Origin: Fen-1298 sp050015675
GTDB lineage: Bacteria; Bacteroidota; Ignavibacteria; UBA10030
NCBI GenBank assembly: GCA_050015675.1
Contig: JBEKAY010000013.1
Location: forward strand, 8,660-72,659
Direction: 5' to 3'
Length of the DNA stretch: 64,000 nucleotides
Position numbers and translations under genes: made by a program
Notes under the pieces: model-generated
What the model was told of the DNA's origin: nothing
Database searches by the model: none
Seen by the model: only the letters and a program-made list of their open reading frames with translations
Part shown: positions 43,834-53,088 of the stretch, in pieces
Layout: each line of letters opens with the position of its first letter
How positions within the stretch are numbered: position 1 is the stretch's first letter

Positions 43834-45372
43834 CTATATGAACTCCCTAAAACGCGGCCACATTTCTTTCAGTGAAGATTTCGGTTTCTTACACAAGTAT
43901 ATTGCCTCATCATAAGCATATTGGCTTTTATAGTACGCTACTTCTTCAACGCTATTGAAAAACTTACCCCAATGACGTGCATTGAAGCCAATAGCAAGAA
44001 CCTCTTCCCCGGAATAATTGTGTGTTCCCCACATCCAGTAGCTGTTCCTTCCACAAATTGCTTTCGGTAAATTATGCTTTGGACCGAAATGATCTACGGC
44101 ACCCGCTATTCCGTACCAAGGAGCAAAGATCGCGCATTTCTCTTTTTCTCCTTGCGGTAATGCGTTATACACCCTTCCTATCGAATCCACTAATTCCTCC
44201 CAGCCAAACCGATGCACAAAATGGAGCGGCAGAGTATCACCTTCTCCTTTTTCCATTCTAATTAAATTCCAAAGACCGAGTGTCTTTGAATACCGAACAA
44301 ACTGTTCAACTGGTAAAAGCGGTGTCGCAAGAGGCATAAGCAACGCACCGGTAATAATCATTGGCGACACTACAGCCCACTTGGGCCAACGTATCAAGTG
44401 CTTCTCTGAAAACTTTTCAATCACAACTGCACCGGAACTGAGCAAGAGTGGAAAAATTGGCACGATATAGTAGACCTTGGAGTTCTGGGCAAAATAGACA
44501 ACAAAAAACACGACCGCTGTCCAGCCGAGGAATCTATACTTCTTCATTTCCTTGCTGAAAATTAAGTACAAAACGCCGGAAAGCCATAGCGGCAGAGTGA
44601 AAGGATTCAAGCCAATAATTAGCTGCGAGAAAAATGCAATGGGGGACAAATGGAGATTCTTAAGCTCCATTGCGTTGCGCATAAATTCAAGCGTTGGCCA
44701 ATCATAACGTATTTGCCAGAGAATATGAGGTAGGAACATCAAGAGACCTATGATGCCGCTGATATATATCCAGGGCGATTTCAACAGGCTTCTTTGCTTT
44801 GTTACAAGGAGAGAAACTAACAATGAAAATCCCAACACGAGAAATGTATACTTATTCAAGAGTCCAATCCCGAGGAGAATACCCAGGACAATCCATTTTA
44901 TGGGAGAGGGAGCTTCTATAACCTTTAGGAACAAGATAATAAAGAGAGTGCACAGCATAATGTCGATAGGATTCATCGAGAAGAAACTGCTGAGAGCGGG
45001 AAATGCGGGTGCAAAGCATATTGATAATGCCGCAAGAGCTTGCGAGAATTTGCCACCTCCAAGCAGTCTGGCAATTTGTGCTGAAAGGAGAACCGTGATG
45101 GCGCCTGCAAGTCCAGACAGAAATCGGAGACCTGCCATTGTTTCACCAAACATCCATGTACTGACGAGTGTCAATAAAGCGACCATCGGAGGATGATCTA
45201 CATATCCAAAATCTAGATGTTTGCTGCAGGCGAAATAATAAAGCTCATCGCCGTAGAATCCATATCGTCTTGAACCTATAAAAATCAAAAGGAAAAAAAA
45301 GAGCGACACAGCGTTTGGAACTGTGATTAGTTTTCGGAGAGACTCCTGCAATTTGTTGAGATTGATATTCAT
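43834..45372 (-). CDS. GT39/ArnT-like integral-membrane glycosyltransferase
   Basis: 512 residues with around ten membrane helices. The first periplasmic loop has YGDELYYFACSKHLDFGYVDHPP, with the acidic DE and the DHPP motif characteristic of the GT83/GT39 family (ArnT, PMT). Such enzymes transfer a sugar from polyprenyl phosphate to lipid A or protein on the periplasmic side. The C-terminal about 130 residues are soluble. The acceptor is unknown. Confidence 0.85.
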   Translation of the reverse strand: MNINLNKLQESLRKLITVPNAVSLFFFLLIFIGSRRYGFYGDELYYFACSKHLDFGYVDHPPMVALLTLVSTWMFGETMAGLRFLSGLAGAITVLLSAQIARLLGGGKFSQALAALSICFAPAFPALSSFFSMNPIDIMLCTLFIILFLKVIEAPSPIKWIVLGILLGIGLLNKYTFLVLGFSLLVSLLVTKQRSLLKSPWIYISGIIGLLMFLPHILWQIRYDWPTLEFMRNAMELKNLHLSPIAFFSQLIIGLNPFTLPLWLSGVLYLIFSKEMKKYRFLGWTAVVFFVVYFAQNSKVYYIVPIFPLLLSSGAVVIEKFSEKHLIRWPKWAVVSPMIITGALLMPLATPLLPVEQFVRYSKTLGLWNLIRMEKGEGDTLPLHFVHRFGWEELVDSIGRVYNALPQGEKEKCAIFAPWYGIAGAVDHFGPKHNLPKAICGRNSYWMWGTHNYSGEEVLAIGFNARHWGKFFNSVEEVAYYKSQYAYDEAIYLCKKPKSSLKEMWPRFREFI

Positions 45373-45401
45373 GCTGAATGTCTGCTCGTTCCGCCCCTTG
45401 C

Positions 45402-46182
45402 CTATATTCCTTTTAATTTACCTAATATTTTATCCATGCCGCTTGATGGTCTGGGTGCATATCCTGATAATATTTTTTGCTCTTTATCAATCAAAATATA
45501 CCTGGGTGATCCATGGTTAAAATATTTTTTTGAAATATCTGTTTTGTATCCTTGGTTTAAAAGTTGAATCCCAGTTAATCGCTTTTTCTCAATCGTCTTC
45601 AACCATCTATCTTTGTCGTCATCTCCTGAAATGGAAATAAAAACAATATTTTTATCTTTGAAATCTTCTTTAAGTTTTTCGTAATAAGGAATTTCCTTCA
45701 TGCACCCCCCCGCAATATGATGACCAAACATCGATGTAAACGTACTTGCCCTTGAAATTGCTCAATGAAACACTTTGACCATTCATATCACTTAATGTAA
45801 AATCAGGTGCAGGTTTCCCTTTTGAGATACTATACAATGGTTTAGTATATTCCAATTTTTTACCAATATATTCAATAGACGAATTGATATCCTTGTAATC
45901 GAAATTCATAATCAACGTATCGTTAGGAAATAAATATGTTGTAATCAATATGTCTCTGTAGTTGAAATTATAAAATTCTTCTGATTCAGCGTTGAAAACA
46001 AAAAAGAAATTTCCTTTTGGATCGACTGTAGTTTTATATATTCCACCCCAATTATCATTTAAAGTAATGGTATCTGCTATAGAATTCTTAATCTGTCCAA
46101 GGAAAACTATTTTATCTTTTGAAAATACCGTTTGAACAAAAAACCAAAATACAATCGAAAAACCAACTAGTACCTTTTTCAT
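45402..46182 (-). pseudogene. TlpA/ResA-like thiol-disulfide protein, frameshifted in a seven-G run
   Basis: From the ATG at 46182: signal peptide (MKKVLVGFSIVFWFFVQ), a roughly 120-residue N-terminal domain, then the thioredoxin domain (APDFTLSDMNGQSVSLSNFKGKY, split into IDVWSSYCGG). A run of seven C on the plus strand (45705-45711) shifts the frame. With six the active site reads YCGGC and the protein continues as MKEIPYYEKL, FISISGDDD and SPRYILIDKEQK to the stop at 45402. So the gene is one base away from intact: an assembly error, phase variation or recent inactivation. The intact product would be a periplasmic thiol-disulfide oxidoreductase of about 259 residues. Confidence 0.8.
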
Positions 46183-46227
46183 ATTGTTTTCCTTATTTAG
46201 TAAAAAAACGCAATCGATAGAGAGCAA

Positions 46228-46335
46228 CTATTTTGATGACATCTTGCTGATTTCTATATTACTATTCGAAGTTTCAAGCGTAATCTTTTATCCACCTCCA
46301 TTTAAAGCATATACAGCATGAATCTCGTCGTGCAT
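46228..46335 (-). pseudogene. C-terminal remnant of a third DUF4097 protein
   Basis: The frame reads DEIHAVYALNGGG, a TAA, then KITLETSNSNIEISKMSSK before TAG at 46228. This is nearly the C-terminus of the DUF4097 proteins at 47683 (HIYAVYTLNGGG, ITLETSDSDIEISKMSAK) and 48842. Everything upstream of the last 35 residues is missing, replaced by the serine hydrolase gene. Confidence 0.75.
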
Positions 46336-46339
46336 GTCG

Positions 46340-47605
46340 CTACCCTTCTATCGCCTCCATAATTCTAGGATTTGTCGGCTTTCCGCTCCCATCGATATCA
46401 AACATCAGTTCTAAATTTATGTCTTCAATGAAAAATCTATTTTTCCCGATCGGCAGCAGACTGAATTTGTAAAAGTAATGGGGTCCTTCCACGATGAGTC
46501 CGTCTGCTGTTTGTGAAATGGTCAGCACTTTATCTCCGACACTATATCGTCCCACATAGCGATGCTGCTCTTCTCGGCTCAATTTAATTGTACGTACTGC
46601 TGCAGATTCTTCAAGTGGAACAAATTTAGGATTCGAGATCGCATTTGCCGTTCGTGATGCAACAACCAGGCAAGCAATAAGAGAATCCACGTCACGTAGA
46701 TACCTGCCGCGATACGTATCGACGTTGGCAACGACAACTATTTCGCTGGCAGGAATTACACAGATTCGCTGTCCATTGGTCCCCGAAGCATAATACATTT
46801 TGGTTCCCTTGAAGTCCTCTGCGATCCACCAAAGATACCCGTAGGATATACCAAGTGTAGTAGTTGCGCAATGCGATGCGGTTGAAAGTTCAAGCCATTT
46901 TTGCGGAACAATTTGTTCTCCATTCCATCTCCCGTTTTGCAGGAAGAGTTCTCCAAACCTCGCTGCATCCCGTGCCGACATTTTAAATACATAGGCGGGA
47001 TGCGAAGCATACAGGGTGTCAAAATCATACACGCCATCCATGAGTCGGAAGTCTTCCATATGCAACGGATCTGCAATATTTTCTTTGAACGCTTCGAAGA
47101 TATCCTTGCTCGTTTTCTTCCGGAAGACTGTTCCAAGGACGTTGAAATCCCAGTTATTATAGTACCAGAATGTTCCGTGCGGGTGGCTATTACGCAGCGG
47201 GCGTGACTTCTTCATGTCAACAGTCTCTTGTCCCGAAGGCAAATAAATTCCCGAGCGAGCCGTCAGAAGATCTATTACCCGAGCCTCCTTTTCGCTTGAA
47301 GTGAGCGGGGTTATATCTGTAATGTCCAAACTGCCGATTGTCGCCGCTGTATCGATCATTCCCCTGTCAATATAGATGTCGTACAATGCACTGAGAAAAC
47401 TCTTTCTCATCGAATGACATTTGATGCGTCTGCAATAGTCACCATAGGTGTACACTATCTTTCCTTTATGGAGAAGCACAATAGAATTTGCATTCGAGTT
47501 CCTACAAACTTTATCCAGTTGCTCTGATGACCAACCCGCTTGTTCCGGAGTTTTAAATCTCATCCAGTGCTCGCCTGGATTCTGGGCGAAAGCGATAGCC
47601 TCCAA
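46340..47605 (-). CDS. Serine hydrolase, beta-lactamase/class C-like; original start codon apparently lost
   Basis: 421 residues from a TTG at 47605. The SxxK motif SMRK (65-68) and the YxN motif YNNWD (about 145) are in place, and a third motif is in YASGTNGQR near 272. These enzymes are peptidases, esterases or beta-lactamases in the periplasm. Upstream of the TTG the same frame continues as a clean signal peptide (KRNISFSLVFFLEAIAFAQ) preceded by ATA at 47639-47641 where ATG would be expected. So export may depend on a rare ATA start, or the gene may have lost its start. Confidence 0.75.
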   Translation of the reverse strand: MEAIAFAQNPGEHWMRFKTPEQAGWSSEQLDKVCRNSNANSIVLLHKGKIVYTYGDYCRRIKCHSMRKSFLSALYDIYIDRGMIDTAATIGSLDITDITPLTSSEKEARVIDLLTARSGIYLPSGQETVDMKKSRPLRNSHPHGTFWYYNNWDFNVLGTVFRKKTSKDIFEAFKENIADPLHMEDFRLMDGVYDFDTLYASHPAYVFKMSARDAARFGELFLQNGRWNGEQIVPQKWLELSTASHCATTTLGISYGYLWWIAEDFKGTKMYYASGTNGQRICVIPASEIVVVANVDTYRGRYLRDVDSLIACLVVASRTANAISNPKFVPLEESAAVRTIKLSREEQHRYVGRYSVGDKVLTISQTADGLIVEGPHYFYKFSLLPIGKNRFFIEDINLELMFDIDGSGKPTNPRIMEAIEG

Positions 47606-47682
47606 GAAGAAGACAAGAGAGAAAGAAATATTTCTTTTTATCGCAATATTTACGAAAGATAAATGTTTAATAAATACTTTTA

Positions 47683-48783
47683 TTATTTAGCAGACATCTT
47701 ACTGATCTCAATGTCGCTGTCCGAAGTTTCTAGTGTAATAGTCGGACCACCGCCATTCAATGTATAGACTGCATAAATATGGTCATCATCTTCTTTGTTC
47801 TCGTACGTATCAGCTTTGAAATCGGAACGGATGGTACATTTCTTGTGATGCCGTCCCCATCCATGATTCAGATTGATAGTAGCATCGACAATAGCCTTTG
47901 CATTTTCAGGTAAGGTAAGTTCAATTTCTCCTCCACCGGTTCTCATCGTACTATTTCCCGTGCTGCCCGGAGTCAATTCACATTTAATACTTCCTCCTCC
48001 TGTCGAGATGTCGACCATACCTGTTATGTCTTCCATCTCCACACTGCCTCCTCCGGTTTTTGCTTTCACTCCATACTTCGCTCCACTCACGCGTACACTA
48101 CCGCCGCCGGTTGAAAGGTCAATCCAGGCACTTGCATTTTCAGCCTTGATGCTTCCACCGCCAGTTGATGCATTTACTTTCCCGCCAGTTTCTCGTAATG
48201 AAATACTGCCGCCTCCAGTTCTTGCACTCAATGTCCCGGTGATAGTTCTGGTCTCAATGCTCCCTCCGCCGGTCTGCATCGTGGCGTCACCTTCGACTTT
48301 CTCCACTTTAATACTGCCGCCACCTGTCTCAACATCAACCTTGCCGATAATGTGCTCAATCTTAATACTGCCGCCTTTGGTCTCCGCTGTGAAGGTGCCA
48401 GTAAGAACATCATTTTGTTTTACGCTTCCGCCTGACGTCTGAATATTCACGTTATACGTTGATGGGACATGGATGATGAATTCCAAATGATCAACGTTGT
48501 GGTGTGAATCTCTGTACTTCACCGAAACATTGTTTCCAGATTGACCAATTACCAAACGATCAGGATGCCGTTCATCGATTCCCTCCGCTTCAACAAAGAC
48601 TTCGTCTTTCGACCAAGGTTCGATGCGAACTGCGCCCGGTTCAACATCGACTTCAAGCAATCCGCCTTTTTGGACTGTAAAAGATTTCGATTGAAAATCA
48701 GATGCTTCGTCTGATTGCTTCTGAGCGATCGAGAGAGATGGCATCACTAAGCTCATCAAAAAGAACACAAATATCTTTTTCAT
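47683..48783 (-). CDS. DUF4097 (putative adhesin) repeat protein, first copy
   Basis: 366 residues. A signal peptide (FVFFLMSLVMPSLSIAQ) is followed by about ten repeats of 18-19 residues centred on TGGGSI/TGGGSV (residues 116-290), which should form a right-handed beta-helix. The C-terminal segment (LNGGGPTITLETSDSDIE) is shared with the neighbouring copy. DUF4097 proteins are envelope proteins often controlled by stress regulators. It lies 58 nt downstream of the second copy in the sigma/anti-sigma operon. Function unknown. Confidence 0.85.
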   Translation of the reverse strand: MKKIFVFFLMSLVMPSLSIAQKQSDEASDFQSKSFTVQKGGLLEVDVEPGAVRIEPWSKDEVFVEAEGIDERHPDRLVIGQSGNNVSVKYRDSHHNVDHLEFIIHVPSTYNVNIQTSGGSVKQNDVLTGTFTAETKGGSIKIEHIIGKVDVETGGGSIKVEKVEGDATMQTGGGSIETRTITGTLSARTGGGSISLRETGGKVNASTGGGSIKAENASAWIDLSTGGGSVRVSGAKYGVKAKTGGGSVEMEDITGMVDISTGGGSIKCELTPGSTGNSTMRTGGGEIELTLPENAKAIVDATINLNHGWGRHHKKCTIRSDFKADTYENKEDDDHIYAVYTLNGGGPTITLETSDSDIEISKMSAK

Positions 48784-48841
48784 TTTATCCTCCGTAAATA
48801 AATTATTGGTGCATATCTATTTTTCATCATTTGTTTGCATG

Positions 48842-49990
48842 TTAATGACGCAGCTTATGTATTTCAATATTCGAATTCGAGGTACTCAGTTCTATCAATT
48901 CACCACCGCCATTCAGTTTGTACACCGCCCTGATCTCACCGGCTTCTTCATCAGTCTCGTACGATTCTTTGGGAAATTCTGATTTCACAACATAGTGGCT
49001 TTTTTTCCAACTCCATCCATCGAGACGGATGGTCGCTTCAATCGTTGCCTTAGAATTTTCATCGATATAAAGCCGTACATCTCCACCTGAAGATGAAAGT
49101 TTGCTGCCACCTTTCCCGCTCGGGATCAATTCTGCTTCAACCTCACCGCCTGCTGTCTTTGCATCAATTGAACCGGTGATGTTTTGCAATTTCACATCGC
49201 CGCCGGATGTTCTCGCGCTCACTTTACCACTGGCGCCCTTTAGTTCGATATCGCCGCCCGCCGTGCTGAGTGTTGCTCTGCCTGAAACTTTACCAACATT
49301 GACATCGCCGCCAGAAGTTGAAACACGCGCTTCACCGCCAACATCACCAATCACAATGTTGCCGCCGGCTGTTTTTGCATCAAGAGTTTTTGATACTGTC
49401 TCTACTCGAATATTGCCACCTGATGTATTGACATAAAGTGAACCATTGACGCTCCCAACATGAATATCACCGCCCGAGGTTTTGAGATGCCCTTCTCCTT
49501 CAAGCTTACCGGTAGTAATGTTCCCCCCAGAGGTTGATACATCAACAGGTCCGTTAAACACGTTGTCCAGTTTGATATCGCCACCCGAGGTCGATCCATC
49601 TATCTTTCCAGTAAGTCCGCCCTTTACTTCTAAATCTCCTCCCGATGTATTAAGATCAAGATTGAATTGCGATGGTACATTCACATTAAAGCGCGCATGC
49701 CTGGATCCATCGCCCCATCGTGTTCGATACGACACACGCACAACATTTCCGTTTTGCGACATCTTCACCTGACTAATGTCTTCATCATCAAGACCTTCTA
49801 TATTCACGTACACTTCATTCTTTTCCCATGGAGAAATCCGAATATCTCCGACGCTCGTAGAAACTTCGACTGTGCCTCCCTTACTCACGTTAAATGATTT
49901 CGATCTTGTGCCTTCTTCGCTTGCCAAGGCGAGTGATATTGCAAACAATACTATGATGGCGACAATGAATATTCGAGTAAGAGTTTTCAT
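48842..49990 (-). CDS. DUF4097 (putative adhesin) repeat protein, second copy
   Basis: 382 residues with a signal peptide (IFIVAIIVLFAISLALA) and about eleven repeats built on TSGGD/TSGGN/TAGGE at roughly 19-residue spacing (residues about 115-310). It is a paralogue of the copy at 47683, with SGGD in place of GGGS, so the two have diverged as units. The C-terminus (LNGGGELIELSTSNSNIE) matches the copy downstream and the remnant at 46228. It follows the anti-sigma gene, whose stop it overlaps by 4 nt. Confidence 0.85.
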   Translation of the reverse strand: MKTLTRIFIVAIIVLFAISLALASEEGTRSKSFNVSKGGTVEVSTSVGDIRISPWEKNEVYVNIEGLDDEDISQVKMSQNGNVVRVSYRTRWGDGSRHARFNVNVPSQFNLDLNTSGGDLEVKGGLTGKIDGSTSGGDIKLDNVFNGPVDVSTSGGNITTGKLEGEGHLKTSGGDIHVGSVNGSLYVNTSGGNIRVETVSKTLDAKTAGGNIVIGDVGGEARVSTSGGDVNVGKVSGRATLSTAGGDIELKGASGKVSARTSGGDVKLQNITGSIDAKTAGGEVEAELIPSGKGGSKLSSSGGDVRLYIDENSKATIEATIRLDGWSWKKSHYVVKSEFPKESYETDEEAGEIRAVYKLNGGGELIELSTSNSNIEIHKLRH

Positions 49991-50964
49991 TGTTGTACCT
50001 CCTGCAAAGCTAACTTTGCTCTGATTCTGATATAATTGTTGTCGTCCGATTGAGCCTTGTTCTTGAACATATCAAGAATCTCACGGTTCACCGGCTGGTT
50101 TTCATATTTCGACAAGTCTAACGAATTAATTGCTGTAATTTTCAAACCTGTATTTGTTTCATTCGCTAAAACATTAAGGAACGCTCGTACGATGACAGGA
50201 TCCGGCAAATAATTTTTAAGCACATTGATTGCTTCCTTTCGTACACCAAGATTTCGATCATGCATCAGTGCGGTAATAAGAGCGGTTTTCACTTCGGTAT
50301 CAAGTGCCGGGGCGCCGGTTTGTTTTTGTTCAGTTTGCGTACCGATCATGTTCACAGCGCGAAGTCGGATGCCCGCATTCCGATCGCTGACGAGTGCCCG
50401 TGCCAGTACTTTCTGCACATTCTCATCATTGACGTTGCCGCGAATATGCACCGGCGTGATCGTTTCAAATGTGAATTCCACGTCTCCATTCTGCGCGTTA
50501 CGATCGAGAAAGCGGATATTCGTTATCTGAGATTCTCCCGCCTCCATCGCCGACGATGCAAATGCCGCCTGTCGCAGTGTTAAGTTTTTTTCAGATGGCG
50601 ATTTGAAAACGAAATAACCGACAAGGATTCCGATTGCGAGTGCCGCAACTCCACCCAATGCAACTTGAAGCGGTGGAGCAAGAATTCCATCGAGAGCGGC
50701 TTGCACTTTCATCCACAAAGATTTTTGTTCAGAATCGGCTTGGATTCGTAAACGCAGGTTTCTTCGAGCATCCTGCAATAACGGCTCTTGTATTGCCATC
50801 GGCTGATAATGTGCCAGCGTCGCATGGATTTTTTTCAGTTCATTTAATTCATCCCGACAGCGTTCACATTTTGTAAGATGATTATCAAGAACTGTTTGTT
50901 CTTGTTCACTCAACTCATGATACAAGGAAAGCTGGAGCCATTCCTCAAACTGTTTGTGTTTCAT
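49987..50964 (-). CDS. Anti-sigma factor with zinc-finger N-terminus and HEAT-like repeats
   Basis: About 325 residues from the ATG at 50964; a TTG at 50997 would overlap the sigma gene. The N-terminus carries a zf-HC2 site, H-x3-C-x2-C in NHLTKCERC, typical of ECF anti-sigma factors. One membrane helix (VALGGVAALAIGILVGYFV) follows near residue 115. The periplasmic half has about four HEAT-like repeats (VLARALVSDRNAGIRLRAVNMIG, cut by me, and similar units). HEAT repeats in the sensory half are unusual and could bind an envelope protein such as the DUF4097 products. Confidence 0.82.
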   Translation of the reverse strand: MKHKQFEEWLQLSLYHELSEQEQTVLDNHLTKCERCRDELNELKKIHATLAHYQPMAIQEPLLQDARRNLRLRIQADSEQKSLWMKVQAALDGILAPPLQVALGGVAALAIGILVGYFVFKSPSEKNLTLRQAAFASSAMEAGESQITNIRFLDRNAQNGDVEFTFETITPVHIRGNVNDENVQKVLARALVSDRNAGIRLRAVNMIGTQTEQKQTGAPALDTEVKTALITALMHDRNLGVRKEAINVLKNYLPDPVIVRAFLNVLANETNTGLKITAINSLDLSKYENQPVNREILDMFKNKAQSDDNNYIRIRAKLALQEVQQ

Positions 50965-50986
50965 ATACCGTTTCTCGCTTTCTGTT

Positions 50987-51595
50987 TCAATCCGCAATAT
51001 CTTTTAATTGCTTTCTTAAACGTGCCGTCGCTTCAAACAAATACTTTTTTACAGTTCCTTCGCTGCATTTCAGCATTCCGGCAATCTCTTTCAATTTATA
51101 ACCATCATAGTGCTTGAGTGAAAAGACCATTCTCTGGCGTGGCGAGAGATTCTTCAATGCCTGTTCCACTCTCATCGAAATCTCTGCATCGTGCGTTTGC
51201 TGATCGGTCGTTGTATGATCGGACAGTGTATCTTTCAACGCATGCGGCTTGCCATCATCATCGTTCACGTTCTGATCAAGTGATGTATGTGAATGTCTTC
51301 GCCCGCGCATCCGATGACTTAAGCACACATTCGTTGTAATCCGAAAAAGCCAGGTTGAGAACTCACTCTTATACTGGAATTTTGGCAGCCCTTTATACAC
51401 CCGGAGGAATACCTCTTGATAAATGTCTTTTGCATCGTCGGAGCAGCTTACGTAACCTGCCGCGATGGTTAGAACCCGCTTATCGTACCGTTGAACCAGC
51501 TGTTCAAATGCGTCCATATTTCCTCGCTGGGTTTGCATGATCAGTTCAGTGTCATTAGCTGCCATACGTTCGGAATTCCTTTGTTCGTCAGACAT
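50987..51595 (-). CDS. ECF sigma factor (sigma-70 family)
   Basis: 202 residues. Region 2 spans about 25-95 (DAFEQLVQRYDKRVL, DDAKDIYQEVFLRVY, FSTWLFRITTNVCLS); region 4 spans about 145-200 (LSPRQRMVFSLKHYDGY, LKCSEGTVKKYLFEA). The linker is rich in charged and polar residues. It directs RNA polymerase to a small set of promoters when released by the anti-sigma factor encoded next. Autoregulation and control of the DUF4097 genes are likely from operon order; the 273-bp upstream region should hold the promoter, but I see no certain match. Confidence 0.93.
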   Translation of the reverse strand: MSDEQRNSERMAANDTELIMQTQRGNMDAFEQLVQRYDKRVLTIAAGYVSCSDDAKDIYQEVFLRVYKGLPKFQYKSEFSTWLFRITTNVCLSHRMRGRRHSHTSLDQNVNDDDGKPHALKDTLSDHTTTDQQTHDAEISMRVEQALKNLSPRQRMVFSLKHYDGYKLKEIAGMLKCSEGTVKKYLFEATARLRKQLKDIAD

Positions 51596-51869
51596 AGAAT
51601 TAGACCTTTGAACAGTGATAAAGTTGGGGGCTGAGCATCAATTTGAAGAATATTTTCCTGATGCGAAATTATCTTTATTATAAGGACGGAAAAATTATTG
51701 AAAAAGATACAAAAAATGATTGTAGTCTGACGGAACATTAAAAACAGCTGTTTTGATGGATTATTCTGTAAAATTAAGCAATAGAATAAAATATTCATTT
51801 TATTTCATATGAAATTTCAGTTATTACAGTATCGATCATTTTATCTGTCTTTGGAAAAGGAATGAGGGT

Positions 51870-52895
51870 ATGAACAACACGAATCATCACATCATTAAAC
51901 TCCAGTCCGTTCTTATAGTGGTTTTCATGATCTTCATTGTGCCGATATCTTTTCAAGCTCTTCTTCATGCTCAATCCACGGCGGGAAAAAGCCACCAGCT
52001 CGTCGAAACCTTTTCGATTGTTGGACGCGATTCTGTAACAAGTGAGCTCGGTGTCGCAGTCGCCTCGCGTTTCTTTGCGGTTGGGAGCGTTGTTCCATGG
52101 GCAAAAGCAGAGGTAGGCGCGGTTGCCACACAATCTTTCGTGAATACATCATTTGGATGGCGGGGATTGGATTTGCTTGAACAAGGGGCGACAGCTCAAC
52201 AAGCGATGGATATTCTCTTGAAATCAGATCCAGAAAGTCAGAAGCGTCAATGCGGGATAGTTTCAGCGAATGGAACATCAGCCACACACACTGGCTCTGA
52301 ATGTTTACAGTGGGCTGGCGGCCGCAGCGGAAGCAATTATGCCATTCAGGGAAATATTCTTGCGGGGGAGGCGGTTGTCATCGCAATGGAATCAGCATTC
52401 CTGAATACGAGAGGGACTCTTGCGGAGAGACTTTATGCGGCACTTGTTGCTGGAGATTCTAAAGGTGGAGATTCGAGAGGAAAACAATCTGCCGCATTAC
52501 TCATCGTGAAGAAGAACGCAGGATATGGCGGTTATACGGACCGTGCGATCGATATCCGCGTCGATGATAATACTGAGCCGTTCAAGGAACTCGGCAGACT
52601 GTTGAACTATGCTCAGATGAATTATTCGTGGAATGAAGCCTGGACACTTTTCATGCAAAAAGAATTCGCTAAATCACTTTCGCTCATAGAGCGTACCGCT
52701 CTTCTCGTACCCGAGAATGCTGAAGTGCTCTATGATCTTGCAGTGATCAGACTTACTGCCGGAAAGAAAGAAGCTTCCTTACAGGCAGTAGAAAAATCAC
52801 TCCGTCTTAATCCGAAACTGAAACAGCAAGCCTCGAAGGACCCCGACCTCAAGTCGCTCCAGAGTGATCCGACATTCCAAACAATGGTCAAGTGA
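51870..52895 (+). CDS. DUF1028 protein (Ntn-hydrolase-like) with C-terminal TPR
   Basis: 341 residues. A hydrophobic N-terminus (VLIVVFMIFIVPISFQALL) suggests export. Residues about 45-235 match DUF1028 (ETFSIVGRD, GVAVASRFFAVGSVVPWA, GNILAGEAVV), whose members look like Ntn hydrolases but are uncharacterised. The C-terminal 100 residues form TPR-like helices (AEVLYDLAVIRLTAGK, KSLRLNPKL). It is transcribed divergently from the sigma factor. Confidence 0.85.
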   Translation: MNNTNHHIIKLQSVLIVVFMIFIVPISFQALLHAQSTAGKSHQLVETFSIVGRDSVTSELGVAVASRFFAVGSVVPWAKAEVGAVATQSFVNTSFGWRGLDLLEQGATAQQAMDILLKSDPESQKRQCGIVSANGTSATHTGSECLQWAGGRSGSNYAIQGNILAGEAVVIAMESAFLNTRGTLAERLYAALVAGDSKGGDSRGKQSAALLIVKKNAGYGGYTDRAIDIRVDDNTEPFKELGRLLNYAQMNYSWNEAWTLFMQKEFAKSLSLIERTALLVPENAEVLYDLAVIRLTAGKKEASLQAVEKSLRLNPKLKQQASKDPDLKSLQSDPTFQTMVK

Positions 52896-53088
52896 AATAT
52901 ATAGACACTAACAATCACACAACACCATCAATTGCGGAGGATGTCAGAGAAGTAAAAGATCATTCATCAATGTTGGACGCTGCTATCATATGCATCAGAT
53001 CAACTTGCATCCTTTGATATGCCTTGATATATTCTAAGAGAGATATTCTTTAAGTCTGACATCAAAGCCATATCATTGCAGAACCTCA

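Noticed and set aside
47873..48442. 189-residue plus-strand frame rich in LPPPV repeats
   Set aside because: It is the antisense of the GGGS repeats of the DUF4097 gene; the periodicity comes from that gene.
49101..49436. 111-residue plus-strand frame with SPP repeats
   Set aside because: Antisense shadow of the second DUF4097 repeat gene.
47683..49990. Regular DNA-level periodicity taken at first as a CRISPR or satellite array
   Set aside because: The repeats are in frame, encode the 18-19-residue beta-helix units, and vary in sequence; there are no spacers.
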